The position numbers and the translations under genes are program-made. The notes beneath the pieces were generated by a model, which was given only the letters and a program-made list of their open reading frames with translations, searched no databases and had not been told where the DNA came from. From Cryobacterium luteum (lineage in GTDB: Bacteria > Actinomycetota > Actinomycetes > Actinomycetales > Microbacteriaceae), in assembly GCF_900110125.1 (NCBI RefSeq), contig NZ_FOCN01000010.1, positions 62,001 to 126,000 of the forward strand: a DNA stretch of 64,000 nucleotides, written 5' to 3'. Below, piece after piece: positions 1 to 10,088 of this stretch; within the stretch, counting starts at the first letter, position 1, and the number at the start of each line of letters is the position of its first letter.

Positions 1-987
1 TCGAACCGGTTTGCGCATGCCGCCGCCGTCGCGGTGGCAGAGGCGCCGGCCAAGGCCTATAATCCACTCTTCATCTACGGATCCTCGGGCCTCGGTAAGA
101 CTCACCTCCTGCACGCCATCGGGCATTACGCCATGAGTCTGTATCCAGGCATCCGAGTGCGGTATGTCAGTTCCGAGGAATTCACCAACGATTTCATCAA
201 TTCCATTGCGAACAACCGTGGCGCGGCGTTCCAGTCGCGCTATCGCAACATCGACATCCTGATGATCGACGACATCCAATTTCTACAGAACAAGGCGGAA
301 ACCCAGGAAGCTTTCTTCCACACCTTCAACACCCTGCACGACCACAACAAGCAGGTGGTCATTACGAGCGACCTGCCGCCCAAGCATCTCACCGGCTTCG
401 AAGACCGCATGCGCAGTCGTTTCGAGTGGGGCCTGATCACGGATGTCCAGGCTCCCGACCTCGAGACCCGCATCGCCATTCTTCGTAAGAAGGCCCAGAG
501 CGAAAAGCTGCAGGTTCCACATGACATCCTCGAATTCATGGCGTCCAAGGTCTCCTCGAACATTCGAGAACTGGAGGGTACTCTCATCCGGGTGACCGCC
601 TTCGCGAGCCTTAATCGAACTCCGGTCGACATGGATCTGGTGCAAACAGTCTTGAAAGACCTCATCACCCTCGACGAAGACAACGTGATCGCGCCGGTGG
701 ACATCATCACGAACACGGCCAACTACTTCAAGCTTTCGGTCGACGATCTGTACGGCTCCAGCCGGTCCCAAGCGATTGCTACGGCTCGACAAATCGCGAT
801 GTACCTGTGCCGTGAACTCACGAATCTGTCGCTGCCCAAGATTGGACAGCTCTTCGGCAACCGTGATCACACTACGGTCATGTACGCGAACAAGAAGATC
901 AGTGAGCTCATGAAAGAGCGTCGGTCTATCTATAACCAGGTGACTGAGCTGACCAACCGGATCAAGCAGGACCACCGCTACAAGTAG
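1..987 (+). CDS. dnaA: Chromosomal replication initiator DnaA (5' end outside window)
   Basis: DnaA binds DnaA boxes at oriC and melts the origin in its ATP form. The reading frame is open from base 1, so the gene starts upstream and only the last 328 residues are visible. Seen: Walker A GSSGLGKT at visible residues 27-34, Walker B with MIDDIQF, the sensor/arginine-finger stretch around [13 protein letters not shown], and the C-terminal DNA-binding domain with the family signature [12 protein letters not shown]. The missing part should be domains I-II and the start of domain III. It is followed by a hairpin with a T tract and then oriC, the standard actinobacterial order. Confidence 0.98.
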   Translation, partial: SNRFAHAAAVAVAEAPAKAYNPLFIYGSSGLGKTHLLHAIGHYAMSLYPGIRVRYVSSEEFTNDFINSIANNRGAAFQSRYRNIDILMIDDIQFLQNKAETQEAFFHTFNTLHDHNKQVVITSDLPPKHLTGFEDRMRSRFEWGLITDVQAPDLETRIAILRKKAQSEKLQVPHDILEFMASKVSSNIRELEGTLIRVTAFASLNRTPVDMDLVQTVLKDLITLDEDNVIAPVDIITNTANYFKLSVDDLYGSSRSQAIATARQIAMYLCRELTNLSLPKIGQLFGNRDHTTVMYANKKISELMKERRSIYNQVTELTNRIKQDHRYK

Positions 988-1021
988 TTCATCAGTGTCA
1001 GGGAGCGCCCAAATTCTGCGT

Positions 1022-1092
1022 CCCCTCCGAGAGTTTTCACGTTTTTCACCGTGTTGGAAGACGTTTAGCCCCGGAGGGGGGGTTTTTTTTTT
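1022..1092 (+). terminator. Probable dnaA transcription terminator
   Basis: CCCCTCCG (1022-1029) is exactly complementary to CGGAGGGG (1072-1079). The latter is followed by three G and a run of ten T (1083-1092). The 42-base loop is longer than usual, so it may form a more complex structure, but the T tract directly after a GC stem just past the dnaA stop fits an intrinsic terminator. Confidence 0.55.
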
Positions 1093-1340
1093 AGTTTTCA
1101 CACCTGTGGATAACCCTGTGGAATTAACTCACACAACGTGGCCATTCCTGTAGAAACTTTGGGCCAGCCTGTTGAAACCTGTAGTTACACGAAGTTCGAC
1201 TTGCTCAAACGAATGACAAACTTCCACAGCTCGCCCACAACTTACAAACGTGTAGTTCTCAATGCTTCAGCGGTTTTCACAGAGTTATCCACAGTTTCCA
1301 CAACGGTTAAGAAGATTAACAAGAATTACTTAACTGGATC
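1093..1340. other. Replication origin oriC
   Basis: This is the dnaA-dnaN gap, the usual place of oriC. Perfect DnaA boxes: TTATCCACA on the - strand at 1105-1113 and on the + strand at 1285-1293. Near matches: CCTGTGGAATT at 1115-1125, CCTGTAGAAAC at 1147-1157, CCTGTTGAAAC at 1168-1178, CCTGTAGTTAC at 1178-1188, TTTCCACAA at 1295-1303. Several starts are spaced by about 10, 12 or 21 bases, roughly one or two helical turns. The AT-rich stretch 1303-1336, with GTTAAG and CTTAAC arms, is the best candidate for the unwinding element. The rest, up to dnaN at 1455, should hold the dnaN promoter, but I see no convincing -35/-10 pair. Confidence 0.9.
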
Positions 1341-1454
1341 TAGCCGACAACCTTGACGACCAGGCCGTGCAATCCAACACGGTGCCGAACCGGTCGGTGA
1401 CAACAGCTAGCATTGAGGCCCACCCACCCGCCCGTCGAACGCAAGGACTGTTTC

Positions 1455-2612
1455 GTGAGATTTCAGGCAAATCGGGATGTCTTCAGCGAGGCAGTGTCCT
1501 TCGCCGTCAAACTTCTTCCCCAACGAACGACCCTGCCGATTCTGAGCGGCGTGCTCATCGAAGCCACCGCCACGGGCCTAATCCTCTCCTCTTTCGACTA
1601 CGAAGTCTCGGCCCAGACCGAAATCGTCGCCGAGGTGGAAGAAACCGGCAAGGTGCTCGTCTCTGGCCGGCTGCTCGCTGAAATCGCCAGCCGTCTCCCC
1701 AACGCACCCGTGCGTTTCTCCACGGAGAACTCGCGCATCAAGGTCAGCTGTGGTTCCGCGAGCTTCACCCTGCTGTCCATGCCTGTTGAGGAATATCCGA
1801 GCATTCCGGTCGTCAGCACCCAATCCGGCCTCGTACCGGCTGAAGATTTCGCCGCAGCAGTCGCCCAGGTCGCCGTTGCCGCATCGCGGGACGACGTCAC
1901 TCCCGTCATCACCGGCGTGCAGCTGGAAGTCACCGAAAACAGCCTGAGTCTCGTCGCCACCGACCGCTACCGCGTCGCGGTTCGTGAGATCGACTGGGAT
2001 CCGGGCACCAACACCACCGCCGGTGAAACGGGAACCACAACGGCCCTCGTTCCAGCGCGAACCTTGCAGGAAGTCGGTAAGACCTTCGGCCACAGCGGAA
2101 CGATCTCCGTCTCGATCACCAACAGCGACGATCGAGAACTGATCGCGTTCACCGCCAATAAGAAAACCGTCACCTCGTTGCTCATCAAGGGCAATTTTCC
2201 CCCGGTGCGTCGTTTGTTCCCTGCCACCGTAGACAACTACGCGGTCATGAACACGGCCGAACTCATCGAAGCGACCCGTCGTGTGCAGCTCGTGCTCGAG
2301 CGTGAAGCGGCCCTGCGATTTACTTTCGCCGTCGATGGGGTCACCCTGGAAGCCGTGGGCTCCGAGCAGGCACAGGCCACAGAAACCATCGACTCCATCC
2401 TCTCCGGCACCGAGACAGTCGTCTCGCTCAAGCCGCAGTTTCTGCTGGACGGGCTCAGTGCCGTGCGCTCCGAATTTGTGCGCATCTCGTTTACCAAGAC
2501 GGAAAACCCGAACAAGCCCGGGCCTGTTCTGATCACCAGCCAGACCTCGCGTGAGCAGGCCGGAGCGGACAGCTACAAGTACCTGCTTCAGCCCAACCTG
2601 CTGCTGCGCTAA
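1455..2612 (+). CDS. dnaN: DNA polymerase III beta sliding clamp
   Basis: The beta clamp is a ring dimer that tethers DNA polymerase III and repair enzymes to DNA. The 385-residue product has the expected length and the typical opening FQANRDVFSEAVSF, then LLPQRTTLPILSGVLIEA, with three clamp domains across the protein. I chose GTG at 1455 over the longer TTG at 1413. AAGGA at 1443-1447 is a well-spaced ribosome binding site for 1455, and the product then begins at the family's usual first residues. recF follows after five bases, so the two are probably co-translated. Confidence 0.96.
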   Translation: MRFQANRDVFSEAVSFAVKLLPQRTTLPILSGVLIEATATGLILSSFDYEVSAQTEIVAEVEETGKVLVSGRLLAEIASRLPNAPVRFSTENSRIKVSCGSASFTLLSMPVEEYPSIPVVSTQSGLVPAEDFAAAVAQVAVAASRDDVTPVITGVQLEVTENSLSLVATDRYRVAVREIDWDPGTNTTAGETGTTTALVPARTLQEVGKTFGHSGTISVSITNSDDRELIAFTANKKTVTSLLIKGNFPPVRRLFPATVDNYAVMNTAELIEATRRVQLVLEREAALRFTFAVDGVTLEAVGSEQAQATETIDSILSGTETVVSLKPQFLLDGLSAVRSEFVRISFTKTENPNKPGPVLITSQTSREQAGADSYKYLLQPNLLLR

Positions 2613-2617
2613 CGCTG

Positions 2618-3802
2618 GTGCGAGTTACCCACCTCTCGCTGACCGACTTTCGTAACTACGCGACGGCCGAGGTTGGGCTCGTTCCCGGCCCGAACCTCAT
2701 CGTCGGCCGTAACGGGCAAGGCAAGACCAACCTGGTCGAGGCTCTCGGCTTTCTCAGTACGCTCAGTTCGCACCGTGTTTCCAACGATAAAGCCATGATC
2801 CGGGCCGGTCGGGATGCCGGCATCATTCGGGCCAGGCTGGAGTACAACGGCCGGGATATCCTGGCCGAGGTGCAGCTGAATCGCACCGGGCAAAATCGGG
2901 CGCAAGTCAATCGATCGGTTATTAAAATTCGGGATCTTCCCCGGTATTTTTCGAGTGTGGTGTTCGCCCCTGAGGATCTCGCGTTGGTACGAGGCGATCC
3001 TTCCGGCCGTCGCAAGTTTCTCGATCAGCTTCTCGTGCTGCGCAACCCGCGCCTCGCTGCCGTACTCAGCGACTACGACCGGGTTCTCAAGCAGCGCAAC
3101 ACGCTGCTGAAGTCGGCGCGGTCGTCGGGTGTGCGTGGAAACCAGCTCTCGACCCTCGATATCTGGGACGACCGCCTGGTGGAATTTGGTTCGGAAATTA
3201 TTGACGAACGAGCCAAACTGGTGCAGCAGCTCGGGGAACCGCTGCGGGCTGCCTATCGGGCCGTCGTGAATGAAGACCATGGTCCGGCCCTGGTAGCGAG
3301 TCTCAGCATCCTCGGCGCGGACGAAGATGCTGATCTCGGCATGGACAAATCCTCGGCGTCGTCCGTAAACGTCGGCCCGGTGGAATCCACTACCAATGAG
3401 ATTTTTCGCATTGCGCTGGCCGGACTGCGTAAGCGGGAGCTGGAACGGGGCATCACCCTCGCTGGACCGCACCGCGACGACCTGGTTTTCATGCTTAATT
3501 CCCTGCCAGCCAAGGGTTATGCCAGCCACGGGGAGTCGTGGTCGTTCGCGCTGTCGTTGAAACTCGCATCCGCTGCGCTGTTGCGGCAGGATTCTGCCAG
3601 TGGCGACCCGGTATTGATTCTCGATGACGTGTTCGCTGAACTCGACCTGGATCGCCGAGCCAGGTTGGCCGCTGCGATCGGATCGTTCGAACAGGTACTG
3701 ATCACAGCCGCCGTACTCGAAGACGTCCCCAAAGCCCTCGTTGCTAACACGATTCACATTCACGCCGGTCAGGTGCAGTCTGGAACGGCCAATCATGGCT
3801 GA
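2618..3802 (+). CDS. recF: DNA replication and repair protein RecF
   Basis: RecF is an SMC-like ATPase that helps load RecA at gaps in single-stranded DNA. The 394-residue protein has Walker A GRNGQGKTN near residue 30, the signature LAGPHRDDL, and Walker B LILDDVFAELD near the C-terminus. It starts with GTG and opens with MRVTHLSLTDFRNY, typical of the family. No strong ribosome binding site is visible, so translation probably couples to dnaN, five bases upstream. The last eight bases overlap the start of the dciA-like gene. Confidence 0.96.
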   Translation: MRVTHLSLTDFRNYATAEVGLVPGPNLIVGRNGQGKTNLVEALGFLSTLSSHRVSNDKAMIRAGRDAGIIRARLEYNGRDILAEVQLNRTGQNRAQVNRSVIKIRDLPRYFSSVVFAPEDLALVRGDPSGRRKFLDQLLVLRNPRLAAVLSDYDRVLKQRNTLLKSARSSGVRGNQLSTLDIWDDRLVEFGSEIIDERAKLVQQLGEPLRAAYRAVVNEDHGPALVASLSILGADEDADLGMDKSSASSVNVGPVESTTNEIFRIALAGLRKRELERGITLAGPHRDDLVFMLNSLPAKGYASHGESWSFALSLKLASAALLRQDSASGDPVLILDDVFAELDLDRRARLAAAIGSFEQVLITAAVLEDVPKALVANTIHIHAGQVQSGTANHG

Positions 3803-4334
3803 CGACGATGTTCCACGTGAAACTACCGAGCTGCCCGTTTCACTAGAATCGAGTACCAGCGAAGCGGCGAATGTCTACCTGCGCTTCAAAAGCATCTTCG
3901 GGGATCCGAATGCTCGGCGGTCACGCGGGCGCAAGCGAAGTGCGCCCGTCGCCGGTTCAAGCGTTCCTTTTGGAATAGGGCGTGATCCGCACGGGCTCGG
4001 CGACACGATCAACTCGCTCACCATGCAGCTTGGCTGGAACTCACCGTTGGCCCAATCTGAACTTCTCGCGTCGTGGGTGGAACTCGCTGGGGAGGAAACC
4101 GCCAACCATTCCACCCCGGCTGGCATCGATGACGGTGTCCTCACGGTGCACTGTGAATCCACCGCCTGGGCCACCCAATTGCGGTTGATGCGTAATGTCA
4201 TCATGGAACACATTGCCAATCGGTACCCGGATGCCGGCATCCAATCAATTCGTTTCCAGGGGCCCAACGCGCCGTCCTGGAAAAAGGGTCCCAGATCAAT
4301 TCCAGGGCGTGGTCCGCGCGATACCTATGGGTAA
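3795..4334 (+). CDS. DciA/DUF721 family protein (putative replicative helicase loader)
   Basis: A 179-residue protein at the place of the recF-gyrB spacer gene of actinobacteria (Rv0004-like). DUF721 proteins include DciA, which helps load the replicative helicase in bacteria without DnaC. Seen: a disordered charged N-terminus, a basic stretch SRGRKRSAP, then the conserved domain from about residue 70 (LGWNSPLAQSELLASWVELAGEETANHSTP, split here as the core), with GVLTVHCESTAWATQLRLM. ATG at 3795 sits in ATGGCTGA and overlaps the recF stop by eight bases; the longer upstream extension lies wholly inside recF and is unlikely. The helicase-loading role is from family knowledge, not shown here. 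Confidence 0.88.
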   Translation: MADDDVPRETTELPVSLESSTSEAANVYLRFKSIFGDPNARRSRGRKRSAPVAGSSVPFGIGRDPHGLGDTINSLTMQLGWNSPLAQSELLASWVELAGEETANHSTPAGIDDGVLTVHCESTAWATQLRLMRNVIMEHIANRYPDAGIQSIRFQGPNAPSWKKGPRSIPGRGPRDTYG

Positions 4335-4454
4335 CCCAACATTTAAGGTCAACCCCTTGAACAAAACGCGTCAAACGGCGATTATGGCCGGTTCGTCTCC
4401 CCCCGTTTGGTAGACTAAATGGTCGCCCGTGCCAGGTCAGGAGCCTAATTTCAG

Positions 4455-6479
4455 ATGACAGTTGAACCGACGCCCGAAGGCATGTCCCCAGAGATATCCC
4501 CAGTTATTTCCCAGCCAGAGGGGGAGCCGGAACACGAATACGGTGCCGACGACATCCAGGTGCTGGAAGGCCTGGAAGCCGTTCGCAAGCGACCCGGAAT
4601 GTATATCGGGTCCACCGGACCGCGCGGACTGCACCACCTCGTCTATGAGATCGTGGACAACTCCGTCGATGAGGCTCTTGCTGGACACTGCGACACCATT
4701 GACATTCGTATTCTCGCCGACGGCGCGATCCGCGTCGAGGACAACGGCCGAGGTATTCCGGTCGACATCCACAAGGCTGAGGGACGGTCCACCGTGGAGG
4801 TCGTGCTGACCGTTTTGCACGCGGGCGGCAAGTTCGGTGGCGGTGGCTATTCAGTTTCCGGTGGGTTGCACGGCGTTGGAAGCTCCGTCGTCAATGCCCT
4901 GTCGAGCCGCCTCGAGGTTGAGGTTCGCCGTCAGGGATTTATTTGGCGGCAGAGCTTTGCTAACGGTGTTCCCAACGCTCCCCTAGAACAGGGCGAAGCC
5001 AACGACGAGACCGGCACGACTATCACATTCTGGCCCAGTGCCGAAACCTTTGAGACCATCGATTTCGACTACGAAACCTTGCGCGCGCGGTTTCAGCAGA
5101 TGGGCTTTCTCAACAAGGGCCTGCGCCTCACCCTCACCGACGAGCGTGAAGCTCACCGCACCGACGAGGGCAAGGCCGTCACCAACACCTTCAAGTACGA
5201 CAAGGGACTCGTCGACTATGTCGAATACCTCAACCGTGCCAAGAAGGCCGACCTCGTCAACGACGAGATCATCTCGTTCGAGTGGGAAGACCATGAACGC
5301 AAGATGGCCCTCGAAGTGGCCATGCAGTGGACCACCGCCTACACCGAGAGCGTGCACACCTACGCCAACACGATCAATACCCATGAGGGCGGCACCCACG
5401 AAGAGGGTTTTCGCGCCGCGCTGACCACGCTCGTGAACAAGTACGCCCGTGAGAAAGGCATCCTGAAAGAAAAGGATGACAACCTCACCGGTGACGACGT
5501 GCGCGAGGGCCTGACCGCGGTCGTGTCGATCAAGCTGGCCGAACCGCAGTTCGAAGGCCAGACCAAGACCAAACTCGGCAACACCGAGGCGAAGTCCTTC
5601 GTACAGAAGGTCGCCAACGACCAGCTCACCGACTGGTTCAACCGCAACCCGAACCCGGCCCGCGAGATCATCCGCAAATCACTGCAGGCCTCCAACGCCC
5701 GGATGGCAGCGCGAAAGGCCCGCGAGACGGCGCGCCGCAAGGGTCTGCTCGAGGGCGGCGGCATGCCCGGAAAGCTCAAGGACTGCCAGAGCAAAGACCC
5801 GTCGATCTCCGAGATCTTCATCGTGGAGGGTGACTCGGCCGGCGGCTCCGCCGTTCAGGGACGTAACCCGGAGACCCAGGCGATCCTGCCACTGCGCGGC
5901 AAGATCCTCAACGTTGAAAAGGCTCGACTTGACCGCGCCCTCGGCAATAACGAGGTTCAGGCCATGATCACCGCGTTCGGCGCCGGAATCGGGGAGGAGT
6001 TCAACCCCGACAAGGTGCGGTACCACAAGATCGTTCTGATGGCCGACGCCGATGTCGACGGCCAGCACATCACGACCCTGCTGCTGACCTTGCTGTTCCG
6101 CTACATGCGTCCGTTGATCGACCTCGGCTACGTGTACCTCGCCCAGCCGCCGCTGTACCGCCTCAAGTGGAGCAACTCGCCGCACCAGTACGTGTACTCC
6201 GACGTCGAGCGTGACGCGCTCCTGGCCGACGGTGCCGCCGCGGGTAAGCGCATCCCGAAGGACAACGGAATCCAGCGTTACAAGGGCCTCGGCGAGATGG
6301 ACTACAAGGAGCTGTGGGAGACCACCATGGCCCCCGAATCCCGCACCCTGCTGCAGGTCACCCTGGACGACGCGGCATCCGCCGACGAAATTTTCTCCAC
6401 CCTGATGGGTGAAGACGTCGAATCACGACGCAACTTCATCCAGAAAAACGCGAAGGACGTGCGTTTCCTTGACATCTGA
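4455..6479 (+). CDS. gyrB: DNA gyrase subunit B
   Basis: GyrB is the ATPase half of DNA gyrase, which adds negative supercoils using ATP. The 674-residue product has the GHKL ATPase motifs ([31 protein letters not shown]), the TOPRIM motif [21 protein letters not shown], and the metal-binding DADVDGQHI. The C-terminus ends KDVRFLDI, as is usual. ATG at 4455 is preceded by AGGAG at 4439-4443. The stop overlaps the proposed gyrA start, so the two subunits are coupled. The 120-base upstream gap probably holds the gyrase promoter; TAGACT at 4411-4416 is a possible -10 box, without a clear -35. Confidence 0.98.
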   Translation: MTVEPTPEGMSPEISPVISQPEGEPEHEYGADDIQVLEGLEAVRKRPGMYIGSTGPRGLHHLVYEIVDNSVDEALAGHCDTIDIRILADGAIRVEDNGRGIPVDIHKAEGRSTVEVVLTVLHAGGKFGGGGYSVSGGLHGVGSSVVNALSSRLEVEVRRQGFIWRQSFANGVPNAPLEQGEANDETGTTITFWPSAETFETIDFDYETLRARFQQMGFLNKGLRLTLTDEREAHRTDEGKAVTNTFKYDKGLVDYVEYLNRAKKADLVNDEIISFEWEDHERKMALEVAMQWTTAYTESVHTYANTINTHEGGTHEEGFRAALTTLVNKYAREKGILKEKDDNLTGDDVREGLTAVVSIKLAEPQFEGQTKTKLGNTEAKSFVQKVANDQLTDWFNRNPNPAREIIRKSLQASNARMAARKARETARRKGLLEGGGMPGKLKDCQSKDPSISEIFIVEGDSAGGSAVQGRNPETQAILPLRGKILNVEKARLDRALGNNEVQAMITAFGAGIGEEFNPDKVRYHKIVLMADADVDGQHITTLLLTLLFRYMRPLIDLGYVYLAQPPLYRLKWSNSPHQYVYSDVERDALLADGAAAGKRIPKDNGIQRYKGLGEMDYKELWETTMAPESRTLLQVTLDDAASADEIFSTLMGEDVESRRNFIQKNAKDVRFLDI

Positions 6480-9147
6480 CGACACCACGGGCAACTCCGA
6501 CGGCCTCAATCCCGATTCCGCCAACACCACGGACACCGCCGCAACGGCTGCCGCTGCGGCCGCGCACCTCGTGCAGCACGGCAAGATCGACCAGGTTGAC
6601 CTGCAGCTGGAAATGCAGCGGTCCTACCTCGACTACGCGATGAGTGTCATCGTCGGTCGCGCGCTGCCCGATGTACGAGACGGCATGAAGCCGGTGCACC
6701 GTCGCGTGATCTACGCCATGTTCGACGGCGGTTACCGACCCGACAAGGCCTTCTCCAAGTGTGCCCGCGTCGTCGGTGACGTCATGGGCCAGTTCCACCC
6801 GCACGGTGACTCCTCGATTTACGACGCGCTCGTGCGCCTCGTACAGCCGTGGAGCCTGCGGTATCCGCTGGCCCTTGGTCAGGGAAACTTCGGGTCTCCC
6901 GGCAACGACGGAGCCGCTGCCCCGCGATACACCGAAACAAAAATGGCCCCGCTCGCCCTGGAAATGGTGCGCGACATCGACGAGGATACCGTCGACTTTC
7001 AAGACAACTACGACGGCCGCACGCTCGAGCCGACCGTGCTGCCGGCCCGTTTTCCGAACCTGCTGGTCAATGGCTCTGTCGGTATCGCCGTCGGTATGGC
7101 CACGAATATTCCCCCGCACAACCTGCGCGAGGTCGCCTCAGGCGCCCAGTGGTACCTGGAGAACCCCGACGCCAGCCGCGACGAGTTGCTCGACGCACTG
7201 ATTGCGCGCATCAAGGGCCCCGACTTTCCCACCGGCGCGCAAATTCTGGGCGTCAAAGGCATTCAGGATGCGTACCGCACCGGTCGTGGCTCGATCACGA
7301 TGCGAGCCGTCGTCAGCATCGAAGAGATTCAGGGTCGCACCTGCCTCGTCATCACCGAACTGCCCTACCAGGTGAACCCCGACAACCTCGCGATCAAGAT
7401 CGCCGACCTGGTCAAGGACGCCAAGATCACCGGAATCGCGGACATCCGCGATGAGACCAGCGGTCGCACCGGCCAGCGCCTCGTGATCGTGCTCAAGCGC
7501 GACGCCGTCGCCAAGGTCGTCCTGAACAACCTGTACAAGCACACCCAGCTGCAGGAGAATTTCGGAGCCAACATGCTCGCCATCGTCGACGGCGTGCCGC
7601 GCACGCTCGCCCTCGACGGCTTCATCTCGGCCTGGGTCGCGCACCAGATCGAGGTCATCGTTCGGCGCACCCAGTTCCGCCTGAACAAGGCCGAAGCGGA
7701 TGCCCACATCCTGCGCGGCTACCTGAAGGCACTCGACGCGCTCGATGACGTTATCGCGCTCATTCGTCGCTCGAACACGGTTGACGATGCCCGCGAGGGC
7801 CTCATGGCCCTGCTCGACGTCGACAAACTGCAGGCCGACGCGATCCTCACCATGCAGCTGCGTCGCCTGGCGGCCCTCGAGCGCCAGAAAATCATCGACC
7901 AGGCCGCCGAACTCGAACTGCAGATCGCGGAATTCAAGTCGATCCTGGCCAGCCCCGAACGTCAGCGCACGATCATCAGTGAAGAACTCGCCGAGATCAC
8001 CGCGAAGTTCGGCGACGAGCGCCGCACCGAGATCATGTTCGGCTTCGACGGCGATATGTCGATCGAAGACCTCATTCCCGAAGAGGAGATGGTGGTCACC
8101 GTCACCCGCGGCGGCTACATCAAGCGCACCCGCAGTGACAACTACCGCAACCAGCACCGCGGCGGCAAGGGCGTCAAAGGCGCCCAGCTGCGCGCCGACG
8201 ATGTGGTCGAACACTTCTTCGTCACCACGACGCACCATTGGCTGTTGTTCTTCACCAACACCGGCCGGGTCTACCGGGCCAAGGCCTACGAGGCGCAGGA
8301 GTCCGGTCGGGACGCCAAGGGCCAGCACGTCGCCAACCTGCTCGCCCTGCAACCGGGCGAGGAAATCGCGCAGATTCTCGACATTCGCGACTATGAAGTG
8401 GCCCAGTATCTGACCCTCGCCACCCGTGACGGGCTGATCAAAAAGACCGCACTGAGCGAATACGACACCAACCGTACCGGTGGCATCATCGCCATCAAGC
8501 TGCGCGAGGGCGACGAGCTGGTCTCGGCTCTGCTGGTCGAAGATGACTCCGACCTGCTGTTGGTCTCCCGCAAGGGCATGTCGATCCGCTTCACCGCCAC
8601 CGACGACGCGCTGCGCCCAATGGGCCGCAGCACCTCCGGTGTGATCGGGATGCACTTCCGCGGCGAGGACACGCTCCTCGACGCATCCGTTATCAACGAT
8701 GACGGTTATGTCTTCGTCGTCACCGAGGGCGGCTACGCCAAGCGCACCGCTGCCGACCAGTATCGGCTGCAGAATCGCGGGGGCCTTGGCATCAAGGTGG
8801 CCAAACTCAACGACGATCGTGGCGACCTGGTCGGCTCGTTGATCGTGAATCCCGAGGACGAAGTTCTTGTGGTTCTTGCCAGCGGCAAGGTGGTACGCTC
8901 TGACGTCGCCGAGGTTCCGGCCAAGGGTCGGGACACGATGGGCGTCGTCTTCGCGAAGTTCGCGGATGAAGACAGAATCATTTCTATCGCGAAAAACATC
9001 GAACGTAATCTGGTCGCCACCGCCGAATCAGAAGCTGAGGGTGCGGGCGCAGCGGATGCCGGTGCAGCGGCTGGTACCGTCGACAGCAGTGCTGTAGACG
9101 GCGCTCCCGAACGTGATCCAGGGAAAGTAGAGACACCGAATGAGTAG
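6469..9147 (+). CDS. gyrA: DNA gyrase subunit A
   Basis: GyrA is the DNA-breaking and rejoining half of gyrase. The 892-residue protein has the conserved [18 protein letters not shown] near the N-terminus, catalytic Tyr154 in APRYTETKM, the GyrA box as QHRGGKG, and the C-terminal beta-pinwheel. It ends in an Ala/Glu/Asp-rich tail. The start is set as TTG at 6469, with GAAGGA at 6452-6457 upstream; it overlaps the gyrB stop by eleven bases. Longer readings run inside gyrB. An in-frame later start would lie after the Ala-rich N-terminal extension, so the exact start is less sure than the gene. Confidence 0.96.
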   Translation: MTSDDTTGNSDGLNPDSANTTDTAATAAAAAAHLVQHGKIDQVDLQLEMQRSYLDYAMSVIVGRALPDVRDGMKPVHRRVIYAMFDGGYRPDKAFSKCARVVGDVMGQFHPHGDSSIYDALVRLVQPWSLRYPLALGQGNFGSPGNDGAAAPRYTETKMAPLALEMVRDIDEDTVDFQDNYDGRTLEPTVLPARFPNLLVNGSVGIAVGMATNIPPHNLREVASGAQWYLENPDASRDELLDALIARIKGPDFPTGAQILGVKGIQDAYRTGRGSITMRAVVSIEEIQGRTCLVITELPYQVNPDNLAIKIADLVKDAKITGIADIRDETSGRTGQRLVIVLKRDAVAKVVLNNLYKHTQLQENFGANMLAIVDGVPRTLALDGFISAWVAHQIEVIVRRTQFRLNKAEADAHILRGYLKALDALDDVIALIRRSNTVDDAREGLMALLDVDKLQADAILTMQLRRLAALERQKIIDQAAELELQIAEFKSILASPERQRTIISEELAEITAKFGDERRTEIMFGFDGDMSIEDLIPEEEMVVTVTRGGYIKRTRSDNYRNQHRGGKGVKGAQLRADDVVEHFFVTTTHHWLLFFTNTGRVYRAKAYEAQESGRDAKGQHVANLLALQPGEEIAQILDIRDYEVAQYLTLATRDGLIKKTALSEYDTNRTGGIIAIKLREGDELVSALLVEDDSDLLLVSRKGMSIRFTATDDALRPMGRSTSGVIGMHFRGEDTLLDASVINDDGYVFVVTEGGYAKRTAADQYRLQNRGGLGIKVAKLNDDRGDLVGSLIVNPEDEVLVVLASGKVVRSDVAEVPAKGRDTMGVVFAKFADEDRIISIAKNIERNLVATAESEAEGAGAADAGAAAGTVDSSAVDGAPERDPGKVETPNE

Positions 9148-9544
9148 CGTCGCCGAAAAGCTTGCCAAGAAATCCACCCGCAAGACCACGACCAAGCAGG
9201 TTCGTCTGAAACTGGTTTACGTCGATTTCTGGTCGAGCGTGAAACTTTCCTTCCTGGTCGCCGTCTGTCTCGCCATCGTTACCGTCGTGGCGACGTTCCT
9301 CATCTACACGGTGCTCGTATCGACCGAGGTGCTGAGCAAGGTTGACGAGCTGTACGCCACCGTCGCGGGAGAATCGGCCGACCTGGCCGCCATGCTCTCA
9401 ATCGGCAACGTCATGGGCTTCGCGGTCGTCGTGGCCATTCTGAACATGGTCGTGATCACCGCCCTCGGCGCGATCTACGCCGTACTGTACAACCTGAGCG
9501 TCAAGATCACCGGCGGCCTGCTCGTGGGCTTCACCAACAACTAG
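9140..9544 (+). CDS. DUF3566 transmembrane protein
   Basis: A 134-residue protein always found just downstream of gyrA in actinobacteria. A basic N-terminus ([16 protein letters not shown]) is followed by [11 protein letters not shown] and two hydrophobic segments, about residues 34-57 and 93-120. Between them lies a short extracytoplasmic loop. The family matches DUF3566 (Rv0007-like); function is not established, although its mycobacterial relative is linked to the division machinery in some studies. ATG overlaps the gyrA stop by eight bases. A perfect 13-bp hairpin follows and probably ends the replication operon. Confidence 0.9.
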   Translation: MSSVAEKLAKKSTRKTTTKQVRLKLVYVDFWSSVKLSFLVAVCLAIVTVVATFLIYTVLVSTEVLSKVDELYATVAGESADLAAMLSIGNVMGFAVVVAILNMVVITALGAIYAVLYNLSVKITGGLLVGFTNN

Positions 9545-9564
9545 CTTCTCGTTTAACGCACGAT

Positions 9565-9596
9565 CGAGGGCTGTTTTTCCCCGAAAACAGCCCTCG
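9565..9596. terminator. Perfect 13-bp hairpin after the gyrase operon
   Basis: The arms 9565-9577 and 9584-9596 are exactly complementary around a six-base loop. There is no T run directly after the 3' arm, though the arms themselves carry a run of T and A at the apex. It lies between the DUF3566 stop and the tRNA genes, where the gyr operon must end. Confidence 0.6.
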
Positions 9597-9685
9597 TAAC
9601 CCGAATTCAGGCATTTCCTCCGTTCGGACGGTGACTCGATTTCAGGTTCCGGCCAGATTCCGGTAGTCTTCAATCTGCCCAAGAG

Positions 9686-9759
9686 GGGGATATAGCTCAG
9701 TTGGTTAGAGCGCTTCACTGATAATGAAGAGGTCCCAGGTTCAAATCCCGGTATCCCCA
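9686..9759 (+). tRNA. tRNA-Ile (anticodon GAT)
   Basis: A 74-base cloverleaf. Acceptor arms GGGGATA (9686-9692) and TATCCCC (9752-9758) pair fully. The D arm holds AGCTCAGTTGGTTAGAGC, the anticodon loop is CTGATAA giving GAT, and the T arm holds GGTTCAAATCC. The CCA end is not fully encoded. It sits upstream of tRNA-Ala, a frequent pair after gyrA in actinobacteria. Confidence 0.97.
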
Positions 9760-9807
9760 CGCAGCACCAGATTCATTCCGATCCCGGCCCATTTTCGCCG
9801 AGAAGTC

Positions 9808-9880
9808 GGGGCCATAGCTCAATTGGTAGAGCGCCTGCTTTGCAAGCAGGAGGTCCGGGGTTCGATTCCCCGTGGCTCCA
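9808..9880 (+). tRNA. tRNA-Ala (anticodon TGC)
   Basis: A 73-base cloverleaf with acceptor arms GGGGCCA (9808-9814) and TGGCTCC (9873-9879, one G-T pair), anticodon arm CTGCTTTGCAAGCAG giving TGC, and T arm GGGGTTCGATTCCCC. CCA is only partly encoded. Confidence 0.97.
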
Positions 9881-9892
9881 CAATTCACCCAT

Positions 9893-9922
9893 AAGGCTCG
9901 TCTTCGGACGGGCCTTTTCGTT
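9893..9922 (+). terminator. Intrinsic terminator of the tRNA pair
   Basis: AAGGCTCGTC (9893-9902), a TTCG tetraloop, and GACGGGCCTT (9907-9916) form a ten-pair stem with one T-G wobble. TTTTCGTTT follows. This is a textbook Rho-independent terminator 12 bases after tRNA-Ala. Confidence 0.9.
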
Positions 9923-10030
9923 TACCCGGGTTCATTCTGGTGCGGGAGCGGTGGTGCGGCACCGGGCATCCGCTGTGCGGGTGAATGTACAGCCGTCAGT
10001 GGGCCTGTGTTGGCGTTTCAGGCGGTTAAA

Positions 10031-10069
10031 GCGGCAGGGCCCGCATCCGGTGGATGCGGGCCCTGCCGC
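10031..10069 (-). terminator. Terminator of the 175-residue membrane protein gene
   Basis: A 17-bp perfect inverted repeat, arms 10031-10047 and 10053-10069, with a five-base loop. It lies about 20 bases past the stop of the - strand gene, and on that strand the stem is followed by TTTAA. Confidence 0.8.
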
Positions 10070-10088
10070 GCTGGTGGGCGTTCTGCCC

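Noticed and set aside
1138-1356. Possible 72-residue gene inside oriC
   Set aside because: It has no ribosome binding site or family-like sequence and lies across the DnaA boxes; the region is better explained as the origin.
6436-8655. Long open frames on the - strand opposite gyrA
   Set aside because: They mirror the codon bias of the high-GC gyrA gene and have no recognisable motifs or start signals.
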